This document shows positions 9,401-16,069 of a stretch of DNA of 64,000 nucleotides, piece after piece (the first letter of the stretch is position 1; each line of letters starts with the position of its first letter). Source of the stretch: Mesorhizobium sp. YC-39 (GTDB taxonomy: Bacteria > Pseudomonadota > Alphaproteobacteria > Rhizobiales > Rhizobiaceae); the NCBI RefSeq assembly GCF_025753795.1, contig NZ_JAOWPS010000003.1:682001-746000 (forward strand), in the 5' to 3' direction. Position numbers and translations under genes: made by a program. The notes beneath the pieces are model-generated. The model was not told the DNA's origin. It did not search any database and worked only from the letters and a program-made list of their open reading frames with translations.

Positions 9401-9544
9401 AACTCCGTCGACACGCACACGATGGTCCGGATCAACATTCCGGGCAATTTCGACCAACAGACTAGCCAGAGCAGCGCGATCAATCCCGGTATCGTTCGAA
9501 GCTGCTCTTTTAGGAAGGCTGATTGGGTCGACGGTCGACGTCAA
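6479..9544 (-). CDS. membrane-anchored OmpA-family protein with N-terminal GTPase-platform-like region and four tandem repeats
   Basis: 1021 residues. The cytoplasmic N-terminus (1-327) contains a segment at about 185-290 (VEHVFLINRNSGLLIAHVTA onward) that resembles roadblock/longin-type folds, which elsewhere dock small GTPases; this is inference from pattern only. One transmembrane helix spans 328-351. The periplasmic part has four 136-residue repeats (356-899), each ending in a BON-like unit (EAPDTWIDRARAAAQQLSAG). A C-terminal OmpA peptidoglycan-binding domain (about 905-1021) contains LTGHSDAVG, ISAARAETVR and STNRRVSV. The start is probably TTG at 9544, 7 bp after the upstream stop codon. 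The layout suggests a protein linking peptidoglycan to the cytoplasmic GTPase. Confidence 0.85.
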   Translation of the reverse strand: MTSTVDPISLPKRAASNDTGIDRAALASLLVEIARNVDPDHRVRVDGVPTADPRMETLRQLLVGREISELSRVAHLLDEPEQLAAAVGDVLPSAAARAAHAQLGEALAPAVERAVQRSIQKSPRTLTDILYPVFLPAIRKSIGEKIDQTFQSLNESLRHIFTWRGLKWRLEAWRTGTSFSEVVLKHSLVYRVEHVFLINRNSGLLIAHVTAENATSEDPQLISSMLSAIQDFVKDSFNEKEQSGLDTIRFGELRLWSEVGPFATLVAVIRGNPPEELHEIIRDVLLRIHDESSQALEQFDGDSSQLAAVETQLQTCVELKQEDSNQGFPWLVVAAVLLVLVPAGAWFFLSWQSGQRWQAYLSRLGTQPGIIVAEQKMRDGQFFIAGLRDPLAADPQSLLSGTQVDPARVHSDWQFYQSLEPEFVLKRLTASLAPPDSVRLSIVEDRIVAEGEAPDTWIDRARAAAQQLSAGGPAFDISKVRDVSPEARAAERWQAYVSRLQTQPGIIVAEQKMRDGQFYITGLRDPLAADPQTLLSGTQVDPARVHSDWQFYQSLEPEFVLKRLTASLTPPDSVRLSIVKDRIVAEGEAPDTWINRAQAAAQQLSAGGPAFDISKVRDVSPEARAAERWQAYVSQLGTQPGIIVAQQKMRDGQFYITGLRDPLAADPQALLSGTQVDPARVHSDWQFYQSLEPEFVLKRLTASLTPPKSVRLSIVEDRIVAEGEAPDTWIDRARAAARQLSAGGPEFDISRVRDVSPEARAAEHWQHYVSRLEAQPGIIVAQQTVRSGHFYISGLRDPLAADPQALLSGTQVDPARVHAQWQFYQSLDPKFVVKRLTASLTPPKSVQLSIIQDRIVVVGEAPAAWINRARAAAQQLSEDGVTLDVSQLRELSLAELNHLREAIQATAIFFYSGRVVPGPEQTPVLDRLADQLKEFAQNARKSGVTARFMLTGHSDAVGRETANVSISAARAETVRALLNKRGVAPELLQVRGAGTFEPAVPENSRTGSSTNRRVSVTVNLD
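6848..8479 (-). repeat. four in-frame 408-bp tandem repeats in the OmpA-family gene
   Basis: Units at 8072-8479, 7664-8071, 7256-7663 and 6848-7255 in coding order, each exactly 136 codons. The first three are nearly identical at the DNA level, with only scattered substitutions such as VED/VKD. The fourth, next to the OmpA domain, is more diverged (HWQHYVSRLEAQPG, ending SEDGVTLDVS). This pattern fits recent expansion by unequal recombination from an older unit, so copy number may vary between strains. Short-read assemblies could collapse it. Confidence 0.93.
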
Positions 9545-9551
9545 GTTCCGA

Positions 9552-10217
9552 TCAACTCACTTTCCAGCTACGTTCCGAGTTGTTTTTGCTGCCGACGGGA
9601 TCCTGATTTAGACATTTTGCAACCTCGACAAACAGGCCAGCCAAAAGATTTCGGTCGGTCTTGACGTTGCTGAGATCGGAAAACATTTTCTCGATTAGCA
9701 TCTGAACGCTTTCATTCTTCTGCTTGATTTCCTCACGCAGCAAATGATCGTTTCGATTCATCCGGTCCGCAACTTCGCGCTCAAGCTCGCTCAATTGATC
9801 CGACAACGCGCGCACCTGCTTTTCAAGTGCCTGGTTTTGCTCGCGAAGATTCCGGTCAATCTCCTTGTCGGCGTCGGCTCGTGCATCTTTTTCGTTCCGC
9901 AATTGCCCCGCAAGCGAATCGACCTGCTTCTTTGCATTTGACTCGTACGTTTCAAGATTGCGCTTGGCCTCGGATTCGACATCCTTGAAGCGCTGCAAGA
10001 CCCGTTCTTCAAGCTTGGAAAAGCGGCGGTCATAGTCCTGCATCTGGTTGCCGAACAGCAGATCACGTATCTTGTCGACACCTACAGCGTCGCCGGACGC
10101 CCCGCTCTCGCGAGCCTGGCCGCCCATGAAGTTCAGCCCGTTTCCCTCTGCGTTACTTATCAGATTTACGTCCGCTTTATTTGCTGAAGAAGCGGCATTC
10201 GAAGATTCCTTGGCCAT
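9552..10217 (-). CDS. coiled-coil protein, first gene of the small-GTPase operon
   Basis: 221-residue soluble protein with no recognised family. Residues 1-55 are low-complexity; about 62-190 form a long coiled coil rich in Lys, Glu, Gln and Arg with heptad Leu/Val. The final 30 residues hold DRNLLAGLFVEVAKCLNQD, closely similar to DRAALASLLVEIARNVDPD near the start of the OmpA-family protein encoded next (residues 22-40). The ATG at 10217 is preferred; extending upstream to 10406 would add a Cys-rich, basic stretch atypical of a protein start. The shared motif suggests that both proteins bind the same partner, possibly the GTPase (inference). Confidence 0.7.
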   Translation of the reverse strand: MAKESSNAASSANKADVNLISNAEGNGLNFMGGQARESGASGDAVGVDKIRDLLFGNQMQDYDRRFSKLEERVLQRFKDVESEAKRNLETYESNAKKQVDSLAGQLRNEKDARADADKEIDRNLREQNQALEKQVRALSDQLSELEREVADRMNRNDHLLREEIKQKNESVQMLIEKMFSDLSNVKTDRNLLAGLFVEVAKCLNQDPVGSKNNSERSWKVS

Positions 10218-10817
10218 CTTTGCGCCCCACTTGCCACAGTGTAAAACCCAGAAACAGATAAATATGTCAGCAAAATACCCGGCCCGCAAGCCGGAATCTT
10301 CTTGGCTTAAGCCGATACGAGCGTCCCTTTTTTGTGTCCCGGACCAGCAACAAATGAACGAGTTTCGATTGGTGTCGCGCTTGTACCTCTTTGTGATAGT
10401 GGCCATGACCGACTAATCCAATCGACCATTGTACACAATCTACTACCGAAAAGAGTAATACAAAAATCAGGCTATAGCTACTGGGGCGCAATTAAGTAGC
10501 GCAAACTCATTAGAATAGTCTAAATTAGCTGCTCTGGCGACGCATATACTGCCTCATACCCGGCGGTATACTGCGACCATCAGCTTGCGGGCCTAACCGC
10601 TAGAAGGAAGGTCTTCTTTCGGACGGGGAATGGCTGTTCGAGAACGCAGGGGGCAACGACTGTTATGAGGCGCAAAGCTGCCGCATGCGCGGGCGCATAA
10701 GATGCACTCAGACACCTTGTAACGTGCGCGATTCCAGCGCGCGCCTTAGCGACACAATCTCGGAACTAATTTCATGCAATCTTGCGCGGCAACCTCAGCT
10801 AACCAAGGGTCATTGCC
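10218..10817. promoter_or_regulatory. 600-bp AT-rich divergent control region
   Basis: No convincing gene on either strand. It separates the minus-strand GTPase operon from the plus-strand heme-cyclase gene, so it should hold promoters for both. A directly repeated octamer TATACTGC occurs at 10545-10552 and 10567-10574, 22 bp (two helical turns) apart, a spacing often used by dimeric regulators. Base composition around 10400-10560 is clearly more AT-rich than the window average. No regulator gene is adjacent. Confidence 0.45.
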
Positions 10818-12431
10818 GTGACCAGCGCGCAACCGGCTTCAGAGGGAAATAACAACGTGCGGGAGCGTCGCATCTGGCCGGCTGCGATCGCAGTGATCCT
10901 TCTCCTGGTGGCGCTTCCAGTTGCTGTCGTCCTCGACCTGCGTGACTTCACGCATCAACTATCCGAACGTCAAGCGAACGACATCAGCAAGATCATAACT
11001 GACATTCGCACGTTCTACGCCAATGACGTGGTCGGGCGAATCCTCCAAGCGGACCCGCATACGAAAATCACCGCGACAGATAACTACCGCGACGTTGCTG
11101 GGGCGATTCCAATTCCAGCGACGTTCTCACTGGAAATCGGGCGTCTCACCAGTTCGCGTGACAACACTGTCCGGTACGAATTTGTTTCCGACTATCCGTT
11201 CGCCGGGCGGCCTCCACACAATCTTGATGACTTTCAATTGAAGGCATTGGCATCGTTTCGTGCCGACCCGAATGTTCAAACGCTTGAGGCGACGGAAGGT
11301 GGCTGGAGTCCGACCGTTCGGCTGGCTTCGCCGATCCGTATGACCGCCCCCTGCGTGGCATGCCACAACTCGCATGCGGACAGCCCAAAGAAGGATTGGA
11401 AGGTCGGTGATGTCAGAGGGATTCAAGCTGTGTCTGTCTCGCAGCCCCTGTCTCAAGGGTCGATCGGCTTCCACTATCTCTTCGCATATTTTGCGGCCGC
11501 CATAGCCACTGGAGTTGCATTCATCGTAATGCAGTGGCGGCAGTCGCGCGAACTCGCCCTGGTCAACGGCGAACTGAAGGAGGCCAACAACTTCTTGGCA
11601 ACGGTGTCGCTTAAGATCGCAAAATATCTCTCACCTGAGATCTACAAAAGTGTGTTCAGCGGCGAGCGCGACGTGAAGGTGACTGCAGAGCGGAAGAAAC
11701 TGACCATCTTCTTCTCCGACATCGTGGATTTCACTGCCACGACCGAGCGTATGCAACCTGAGGAACTGACCGCCCATCTCAACGAGTATCTAACCGAGAT
11801 GTCGCATATCGCCATTTCTCATGGCGCCACCGTGGATAAGTTCATCGGCGATGCCATTCTCGCGTTTTTCGGCGACCCGCAGACGCTTGGCCCGCGCGAA
11901 GACGCACGTGCATGTCTGCGTATGGCCTTGGCCATGCAAAAGCGTTTGGAGTACCTGCAAGTCAAATGGCGGCAGCAGGGCATCGAGCACCCCTTCCGTG
12001 TCCGGATGGGAATAAACACCGGCTACTGCAATGTCGGCAACTTCGGCAGTGACGATCGTATGGATTACACCATCATCGGCGCCGAAGCTAACCTCGCTGC
12101 TCGGCTGCAGAGCATTGCACCGGCCGGCGGAATAATGCTCAGCTACGAAACATATGCCAACGTACGGGACATGGTCGATGCGTCGGCAGGTGAGCAGATC
12201 AGCGTGAAGGGGATCAGCAGACCGATCGTGCCTTATTTGGTGCGGGGTGTCCGGGAACAGTTGCGCGACGACACTGTCATAACGGAAATGGACGAGGGCA
12301 TGTCGTTGACGCTCGATACCGCCGGGCTCGACCCCGCCAGGGCTGCGCGGCTGCGCGACAAACTTCAGTCGGCGTTAGCTCAACTCGAGGCTAAGTTGAC
12401 TGTGCCTTCTCCAAAGGAAACGAGCGGTTAG
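10818..12431 (+). CDS. membrane adenylate cyclase with periplasmic c-type-heme (DUF3365/Tll0287-like) sensor
   Basis: 537 residues. Transmembrane helix 1 is at about 19-40, followed by a periplasmic domain to about residue 215 of the DUF3365 type. This carries a covalent heme c motif CVACH (C179, C182, H183). Helix 2 is at about 219-238, then a linker helix and a class III cyclase domain (290-490). Catalytic D301 and D345 (FFSDIVDF, KFIGDAI), K341 and the ANLAARL Asn/Arg are present; the second adenine-selecting position lies in YTIIG, as in class IIIb enzymes. It starts with GTG at 10818 behind AAGGG. It probably converts a periplasmic redox or gas signal into cAMP. sodC follows 64 nt downstream. 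Confidence 0.88.
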   Translation: MTSAQPASEGNNNVRERRIWPAAIAVILLLVALPVAVVLDLRDFTHQLSERQANDISKIITDIRTFYANDVVGRILQADPHTKITATDNYRDVAGAIPIPATFSLEIGRLTSSRDNTVRYEFVSDYPFAGRPPHNLDDFQLKALASFRADPNVQTLEATEGGWSPTVRLASPIRMTAPCVACHNSHADSPKKDWKVGDVRGIQAVSVSQPLSQGSIGFHYLFAYFAAAIATGVAFIVMQWRQSRELALVNGELKEANNFLATVSLKIAKYLSPEIYKSVFSGERDVKVTAERKKLTIFFSDIVDFTATTERMQPEELTAHLNEYLTEMSHIAISHGATVDKFIGDAILAFFGDPQTLGPREDARACLRMALAMQKRLEYLQVKWRQQGIEHPFRVRMGINTGYCNVGNFGSDDRMDYTIIGAEANLAARLQSIAPAGGIMLSYETYANVRDMVDASAGEQISVKGISRPIVPYLVRGVREQLRDDTVITEMDEGMSLTLDTAGLDPARAARLRDKLQSALAQLEAKLTVPSPKETSG

Positions 12432-12495
12432 CGTATTGGGGGCCGTTTACGGCCCCGACGACCGGCGAGCAGATGAAGCAGTTAGGGCTAGAAAG

Positions 12496-13002
12496 ATGAA
12501 GACTATTTTATTCGCGGTCACTCTCGCGGCAACGGCAACAGTGGCAATCGCGCAAGACGCGGAAACCGTGACCGTCGGTTTCGTCGATGCGGCGGGCAAA
12601 GACAACGGAACAGCTCAGCTGACGGCAACGCCAAGGGGCTTGCTGATCGAGCTTGAAATCACCGGCCTACCTTCCGGCCAGTGGGTAGCTTTTCATGTCC
12701 ACGAGACCGGCTCTTGCGACCACAATTCGGGGCACGAGTCCGCTGGCGGTCATTTCAATCCCGGGGGAAAGGAACATGGCTTCTTGAGCGAACATGGTTC
12801 GCACGCCGGGGATATGCCAAATCAATACGTAGGGGCAGACGGGATATTGCGCGCACAGGTCTTTAACGACCAGGTTGAACTCAATCGAGGCAAGACCGGT
12901 ATCCTTGGGCGTGCGTTGATGATCCACGCCCAGGCGGACGATTACCAAAGTCAGCCTTCTGGAAGCGCAGGTAAGCGACTGGCTTGTGGTGTCATTGACT
13001 AG
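12496..13002 (+). CDS. sodC: periplasmic Cu/Zn superoxide dismutase
   Basis: 168-residue precursor converting superoxide to hydrogen peroxide and oxygen in the periplasm. The signal peptide is residues 1-20 (MKTILFAVTLAATATVAIAQ). Metal ligands are visible as FHVHE (copper), GGHFNPGG and HGSHAGDMPN (bridging and zinc ligands), and MIHAQADD (copper). The structural disulfide Cys residues are in GSCDHNSG and RLACGVID. Length and order are those of bacterial SodC. The ATG at 12496 is favoured because it opens the signal peptide. Its position just behind the heme-c cyclase gene suggests cotranscription and a shared oxidative context. Confidence 0.95.
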   Translation: MKTILFAVTLAATATVAIAQDAETVTVGFVDAAGKDNGTAQLTATPRGLLIELEITGLPSGQWVAFHVHETGSCDHNSGHESAGGHFNPGGKEHGFLSEHGSHAGDMPNQYVGADGILRAQVFNDQVELNRGKTGILGRALMIHAQADDYQSQPSGSAGKRLACGVID

Positions 13003-13300
13003 CTGGGTCGCTGGAAGGCGTCGAGCTGCGTGAACCTCTGGGCAAAGCTACCTGCGGCCCCTGCAATAGCGATGTCTGCTTTAGGCGCGTGAAGGGACCG
13101 CAGGAATGACCTATTGAACTCACCGGCGCAAACCAACCTTTCCCGAGTGAGTTCGCAACGGCCGCTCTGGTCCAAAGCGGACGTCTGGCGCGCGGATCAC
13201 TCGGAGTGTGGCGCTCGCGGCTTGCTCGCTTTACGGGCAAGCTTATCGGCGTTACCCTCCAAGCCGGCAAAAGGCCAGGTAACCTTGAGGGAGAAGGGCG
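13003..13300. other. intergenic stretch, no gene seen
   Basis: 298 bp between sodC and the HdeD-like gene. No coding frame with family resemblance was seen. The sequence GAGGGAGAAGGG just before 13301 is the ribosome-binding region of the next gene. No clear terminator was identified. Confidence 0.35.
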
Positions 13301-13855
13301 ATGACACTGCACGGCGATGCCTTGAAGGATGCAATCAGCCAGACGAAGGCGAAATGGGGATGGTTCGTCGCCCTCGGCGTGCTGCTTTTGATCTTCGGCG
13401 GCATTGCCTTCGGCAATCTGTTCATCGCCACGGTCGCCTCGGTCTATGTCGTCGGCTGGCTGATGCTGATGGCCGGCGTCATCGAGATCATCCATGCCTT
13501 CGGCGTCAAGACATGGGGCCGCTTCTTCTACTGGTTGCTTAGCGGACTTCTCTATGCTGTGGCCGGATTCTTCGCCTTCTACAATCCGCTGCTGGCCTCG
13601 GCCGTTCTGACTTTCCTGCTGGCGGTCGCCCTTCTGGCTTCAGGGGTGCTCAGGGCCTGGGTCGGCTACAAGCACAAGCCAGGACAAGGCTGGGGCTGGC
13701 TGGTCGCGGCCGGCGTCATCACCGCGCTGGCTGGCCTGGTCATCGCCATGGGCTGGCCGGTCAACAGCCTGTGGGTGCTGGGGTTGTTCCTGGCCATCGA
13801 CCTGATCTTCCAAGGCTGGAGCTTCATCGCCATCGGACTTGCACTGAAGAAGTAG
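13301..13855 (+). CDS. HdeD/DUF308 family membrane protein
   Basis: 184-residue inner-membrane protein with six hydrophobic helices in three pairs, typical of the HdeD (DUF308) family. Examples are WFVALGVLLLIFGGIAFGN, VYVVGWLMLMAGVIEIIHAF and AGLVIAMGWP near the end. E. coli HdeD is linked to acid resistance at high cell density; rhizobial members are uncharacterised, so the name denotes family only. The ATG at 13301 follows a strong GGGAGAAGGG site. It stands alone and converges on ribF, whose stop is 2 bp away. Confidence 0.85.
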   Translation: MTLHGDALKDAISQTKAKWGWFVALGVLLLIFGGIAFGNLFIATVASVYVVGWLMLMAGVIEIIHAFGVKTWGRFFYWLLSGLLYAVAGFFAFYNPLLASAVLTFLLAVALLASGVLRAWVGYKHKPGQGWGWLVAAGVITALAGLVIAMGWPVNSLWVLGLFLAIDLIFQGWSFIAIGLALKK

Positions 13856-13857
13856 GC

Positions 13858-14841
13858 TCAGAAAGCAATGGCGGCGTCGAGCTCGGAAAGCGGGCTGACG
13901 CCGGCAAGCAGCGCCCTCGCCTCGGCCTCGTCGCGCTTCATCTGCGCGACCAACGCGTCGAGCCCGTCGAACTTCACCTCTGAGCGCAGGTAGCCGAAGA
14001 AGGACACCGCGCAGATCTCGCCGTAGAGATCGCCGGAAAAGTCGAAGACGAAGGTTTCCAGAAGCGGTGCGCCATTGTCGTCAACGGTCGGCCGGCGGCC
14101 GAAACTGGCGACGCCGTCATACAGCGTGCCATCGGCGCGGCGGAAGCGAACGGCATAGATGCCTTCCCTGAGGGTCGCTTCCGGTGAGAGCCTCATATTG
14201 GCGGTCGGAAAGCCCAGCGTGCGGCCAAGCTGCTGGCCGCCGATCACTTCGCTTTCAACCGTGAAGCGGTAGCCGAGCAGGCCGGCGGCCTCGGCCACCT
14301 CGCCCTCGCAGAGCAATGTGCGGATGCGGCTCGACGACACCACCTCGGCGCCTTCGTCTCGGAAAGCGTCGACCAGGGTGACGCCGAAGCCGTGGCGTTC
14401 GCCGGCCGCCATCAAATAGGCCGGGCCGCCTTGCCTGTCCTTGCCGAAATGGAAATCGAAGCCGGTCACGGCATGGCTGATGCCGAGATTCCGGTCCAGC
14501 ACGTCGGTCACGAAGGCTTCCGCCGACAAGGAAGCGAAGTCACGCGTGAATGGCTGTTCGACGAGCGCGGCAAAGCCCAGAAGCGATAAAAGCCGCGCCT
14601 TCATCGGCGGCGGCGTCAACACGAACAGCGGGATGTCGGGCCGGAACACCTTTCGCGGATGTGGCTCGAAGCTCAGCACCAGGGCCGGCACGCCGTGTCG
14701 CCTCGCTTCGGTGAGCGCGCGTTCGAGCACAGCCTGATGGCCGCGGTGAACGCCGTCGAAATTGCCGATCGCCACCACGCCGCCGCGCAAACCGGGCGGC
14801 AGCGGCGAGGTTGCGGAAATGCGTTCGAAGGCTTCGGTCAT
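13858..14841 (-). CDS. ribF: bifunctional riboflavin kinase / FAD synthetase
   Basis: 327-residue cytoplasmic enzyme that phosphorylates riboflavin to FMN and adenylates FMN to FAD. The N-terminal adenylyltransferase domain has GNFDGVHRGHQAVL (about residue 27), the nucleotidyl-transferase HxGH-type motif, and SSSRIRTLLCEGEV. The C-terminal kinase domain has GRTLGFPTANMRL (about 208), YDGVASFGRRPTV, and LETFVFDFSGDLYG with the catalytic Glu/Asp region. Length is typical. The ATG is at 14841. The NagD-like phosphatase gene lies 58 bp upstream on the same strand and may share its transcript. Confidence 0.95.
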   Translation of the reverse strand: MTEAFERISATSPLPPGLRGGVVAIGNFDGVHRGHQAVLERALTEARRHGVPALVLSFEPHPRKVFRPDIPLFVLTPPPMKARLLSLLGFAALVEQPFTRDFASLSAEAFVTDVLDRNLGISHAVTGFDFHFGKDRQGGPAYLMAAGERHGFGVTLVDAFRDEGAEVVSSSRIRTLLCEGEVAEAAGLLGYRFTVESEVIGGQQLGRTLGFPTANMRLSPEATLREGIYAVRFRRADGTLYDGVASFGRRPTVDDNGAPLLETFVFDFSGDLYGEICAVSFFGYLRSEVKFDGLDALVAQMKRDEAEARALLAGVSPLSELDAAIAF

Positions 14842-14899
14842 TTCGAGGCTTCCATGGGAGCGACCCTATTGTAGTCTCGGCCCTATTGTAGTCTCGGGC

Positions 14900-15760
14900 C
14901 TACTGCAGTTTCGGAATGACCGCGACCGGCTGGTAGCCATGCTTTTCCAGAAAGGCGGCGAGCCTGGCCGGATCCGGCTGCAGCGGATCGCCATAGTCGC
15001 GGGCGTGGATGCCGCCGGATACGTAGAGCACATCGAAACCATTGTCGGCAGCGCCCTTGATATCGGTCATCATGCCATCGCCTATGGCCAACACTTCCGA
15101 GCGCTCGACCGGGCGGCCGAGCAATTCGGCAATCTCCTTCAGCGCGACATCATAGACCGGCGCATAGGGCTTTCCCGCAATCAGCGTGCGTCCGCCAAGC
15201 TGGGCATAGTCGCGGGCGAGTGCCCCGGCGCACCAGATCATCCGCTCGCCGCGCTCGACCCAGATATCGGGATTGGCGCAGATAAACGGCAGATTCCTGG
15301 CGCGCAGCCGCCGCAGGAGATCGGCATAGTCTTCCGGCTTTTCCACCTCGTCGTTGAACAGGCCGGTACAGACCACGCCTGAAGCCTCGAACTCCTCGAC
15401 CAGATCGACGTCGAGACCGTCATAGAGTGTGAAATCGCGGTCGGCGCCGATATGGAAGATTTTTCGCGGACCCTCCGCAATCAGGTCACGGGTCACGTCA
15501 CCGGAGGTGACGACGCGGTCATAGGCGTCGGCCGGAACGCCGATCGCGTTCATCTGCGTCACCACGTCGGCGCTTCGGCGCGGAGAGTTGGTGATGAGAA
15601 CCACGGGCATTTTCATCGCGCGTGCGGTGGCCAGCGCCTCGGCCGCCGCGGGGAAATGCCATTCACCATTGTGGACCACGCCCCACACATCGCAAAGGAT
15701 AGCCGCGTAGGCTGCCGACAAATCCGCGAGCGAGCCGATGATGTCAGGCGAATGCGCCAT
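14900..15760 (-). CDS. TIGR01459-type HAD-IIA hydrolase (NagD-like phosphatase)
   Basis: 286-residue HAD-superfamily hydrolase, subfamily IIA, common in alphaproteobacteria. Motif I is LCDVWGVVHNG with the nucleophile Asp. Motif II is VLITNSPRR, and the GKPYAPVYDVAL block gives the conserved Lys. Motif IV is AIGDGMMTDIKGA with the metal-binding acidic residues. It probably dephosphorylates a small metabolite; the substrate is unknown. It lies 58 bp upstream of ribF on the same strand, an arrangement I associate with rhizobia, and a role near flavin metabolism is possible but unproven. Confidence 0.88.
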   Translation of the reverse strand: MAHSPDIIGSLADLSAAYAAILCDVWGVVHNGEWHFPAAAEALATARAMKMPVVLITNSPRRSADVVTQMNAIGVPADAYDRVVTSGDVTRDLIAEGPRKIFHIGADRDFTLYDGLDVDLVEEFEASGVVCTGLFNDEVEKPEDYADLLRRLRARNLPFICANPDIWVERGERMIWCAGALARDYAQLGGRTLIAGKPYAPVYDVALKEIAELLGRPVERSEVLAIGDGMMTDIKGAADNGFDVLYVSGGIHARDYGDPLQPDPARLAAFLEKHGYQPVAVIPKLQ

Positions 15761-16069
15761 ACCACTTTTCCCAGGGTCATGATGTTTGCAGAAGCCGCAG
15801 CCGACGGTCCGCCGCAGTCGGGTCTGGATTAGCTGAAGCTCTTAACCCTGTCACCAGTTTTCGCCAATGGCGGCTGGCATCGACATGAACGCTCCGTCCA
15901 TTCAAAGCGACCATCTCGCCTACGGGGGATCAGGAACGGCCAAGTGCCGGGAAATAGTTAACCGACTTTGAAAAGACGAGCTGATCTTGGATATATTTTA
16001 GCAATCTGAAATTTAGTGATCGATGGCATTGTTCCGGCAGTAACTGGGCTTGCTGGGGCAATCAAGAAC
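15761..16069. other. intergenic region upstream of the TadG-like gene
   Basis: About 310 bp between divergent genes. AT-rich sequence at 15985-16015 (GATATATTTTAGCAATCTG) could hold the promoter of the following plus-strand gene. No further structure was found. Confidence 0.35.

Noticed and set aside
10267..10491. Short frame upstream of the coiled-coil gene start
   Set aside because: No ribosome-binding site, family similarity or convincing codon use; it lies in the AT-rich control region.
15955..15976. TTAACC near the TadG-like gene considered as a CtrA site
   Set aside because: The second half-site reads TGAA rather than TTAA and spacing is not convincing.
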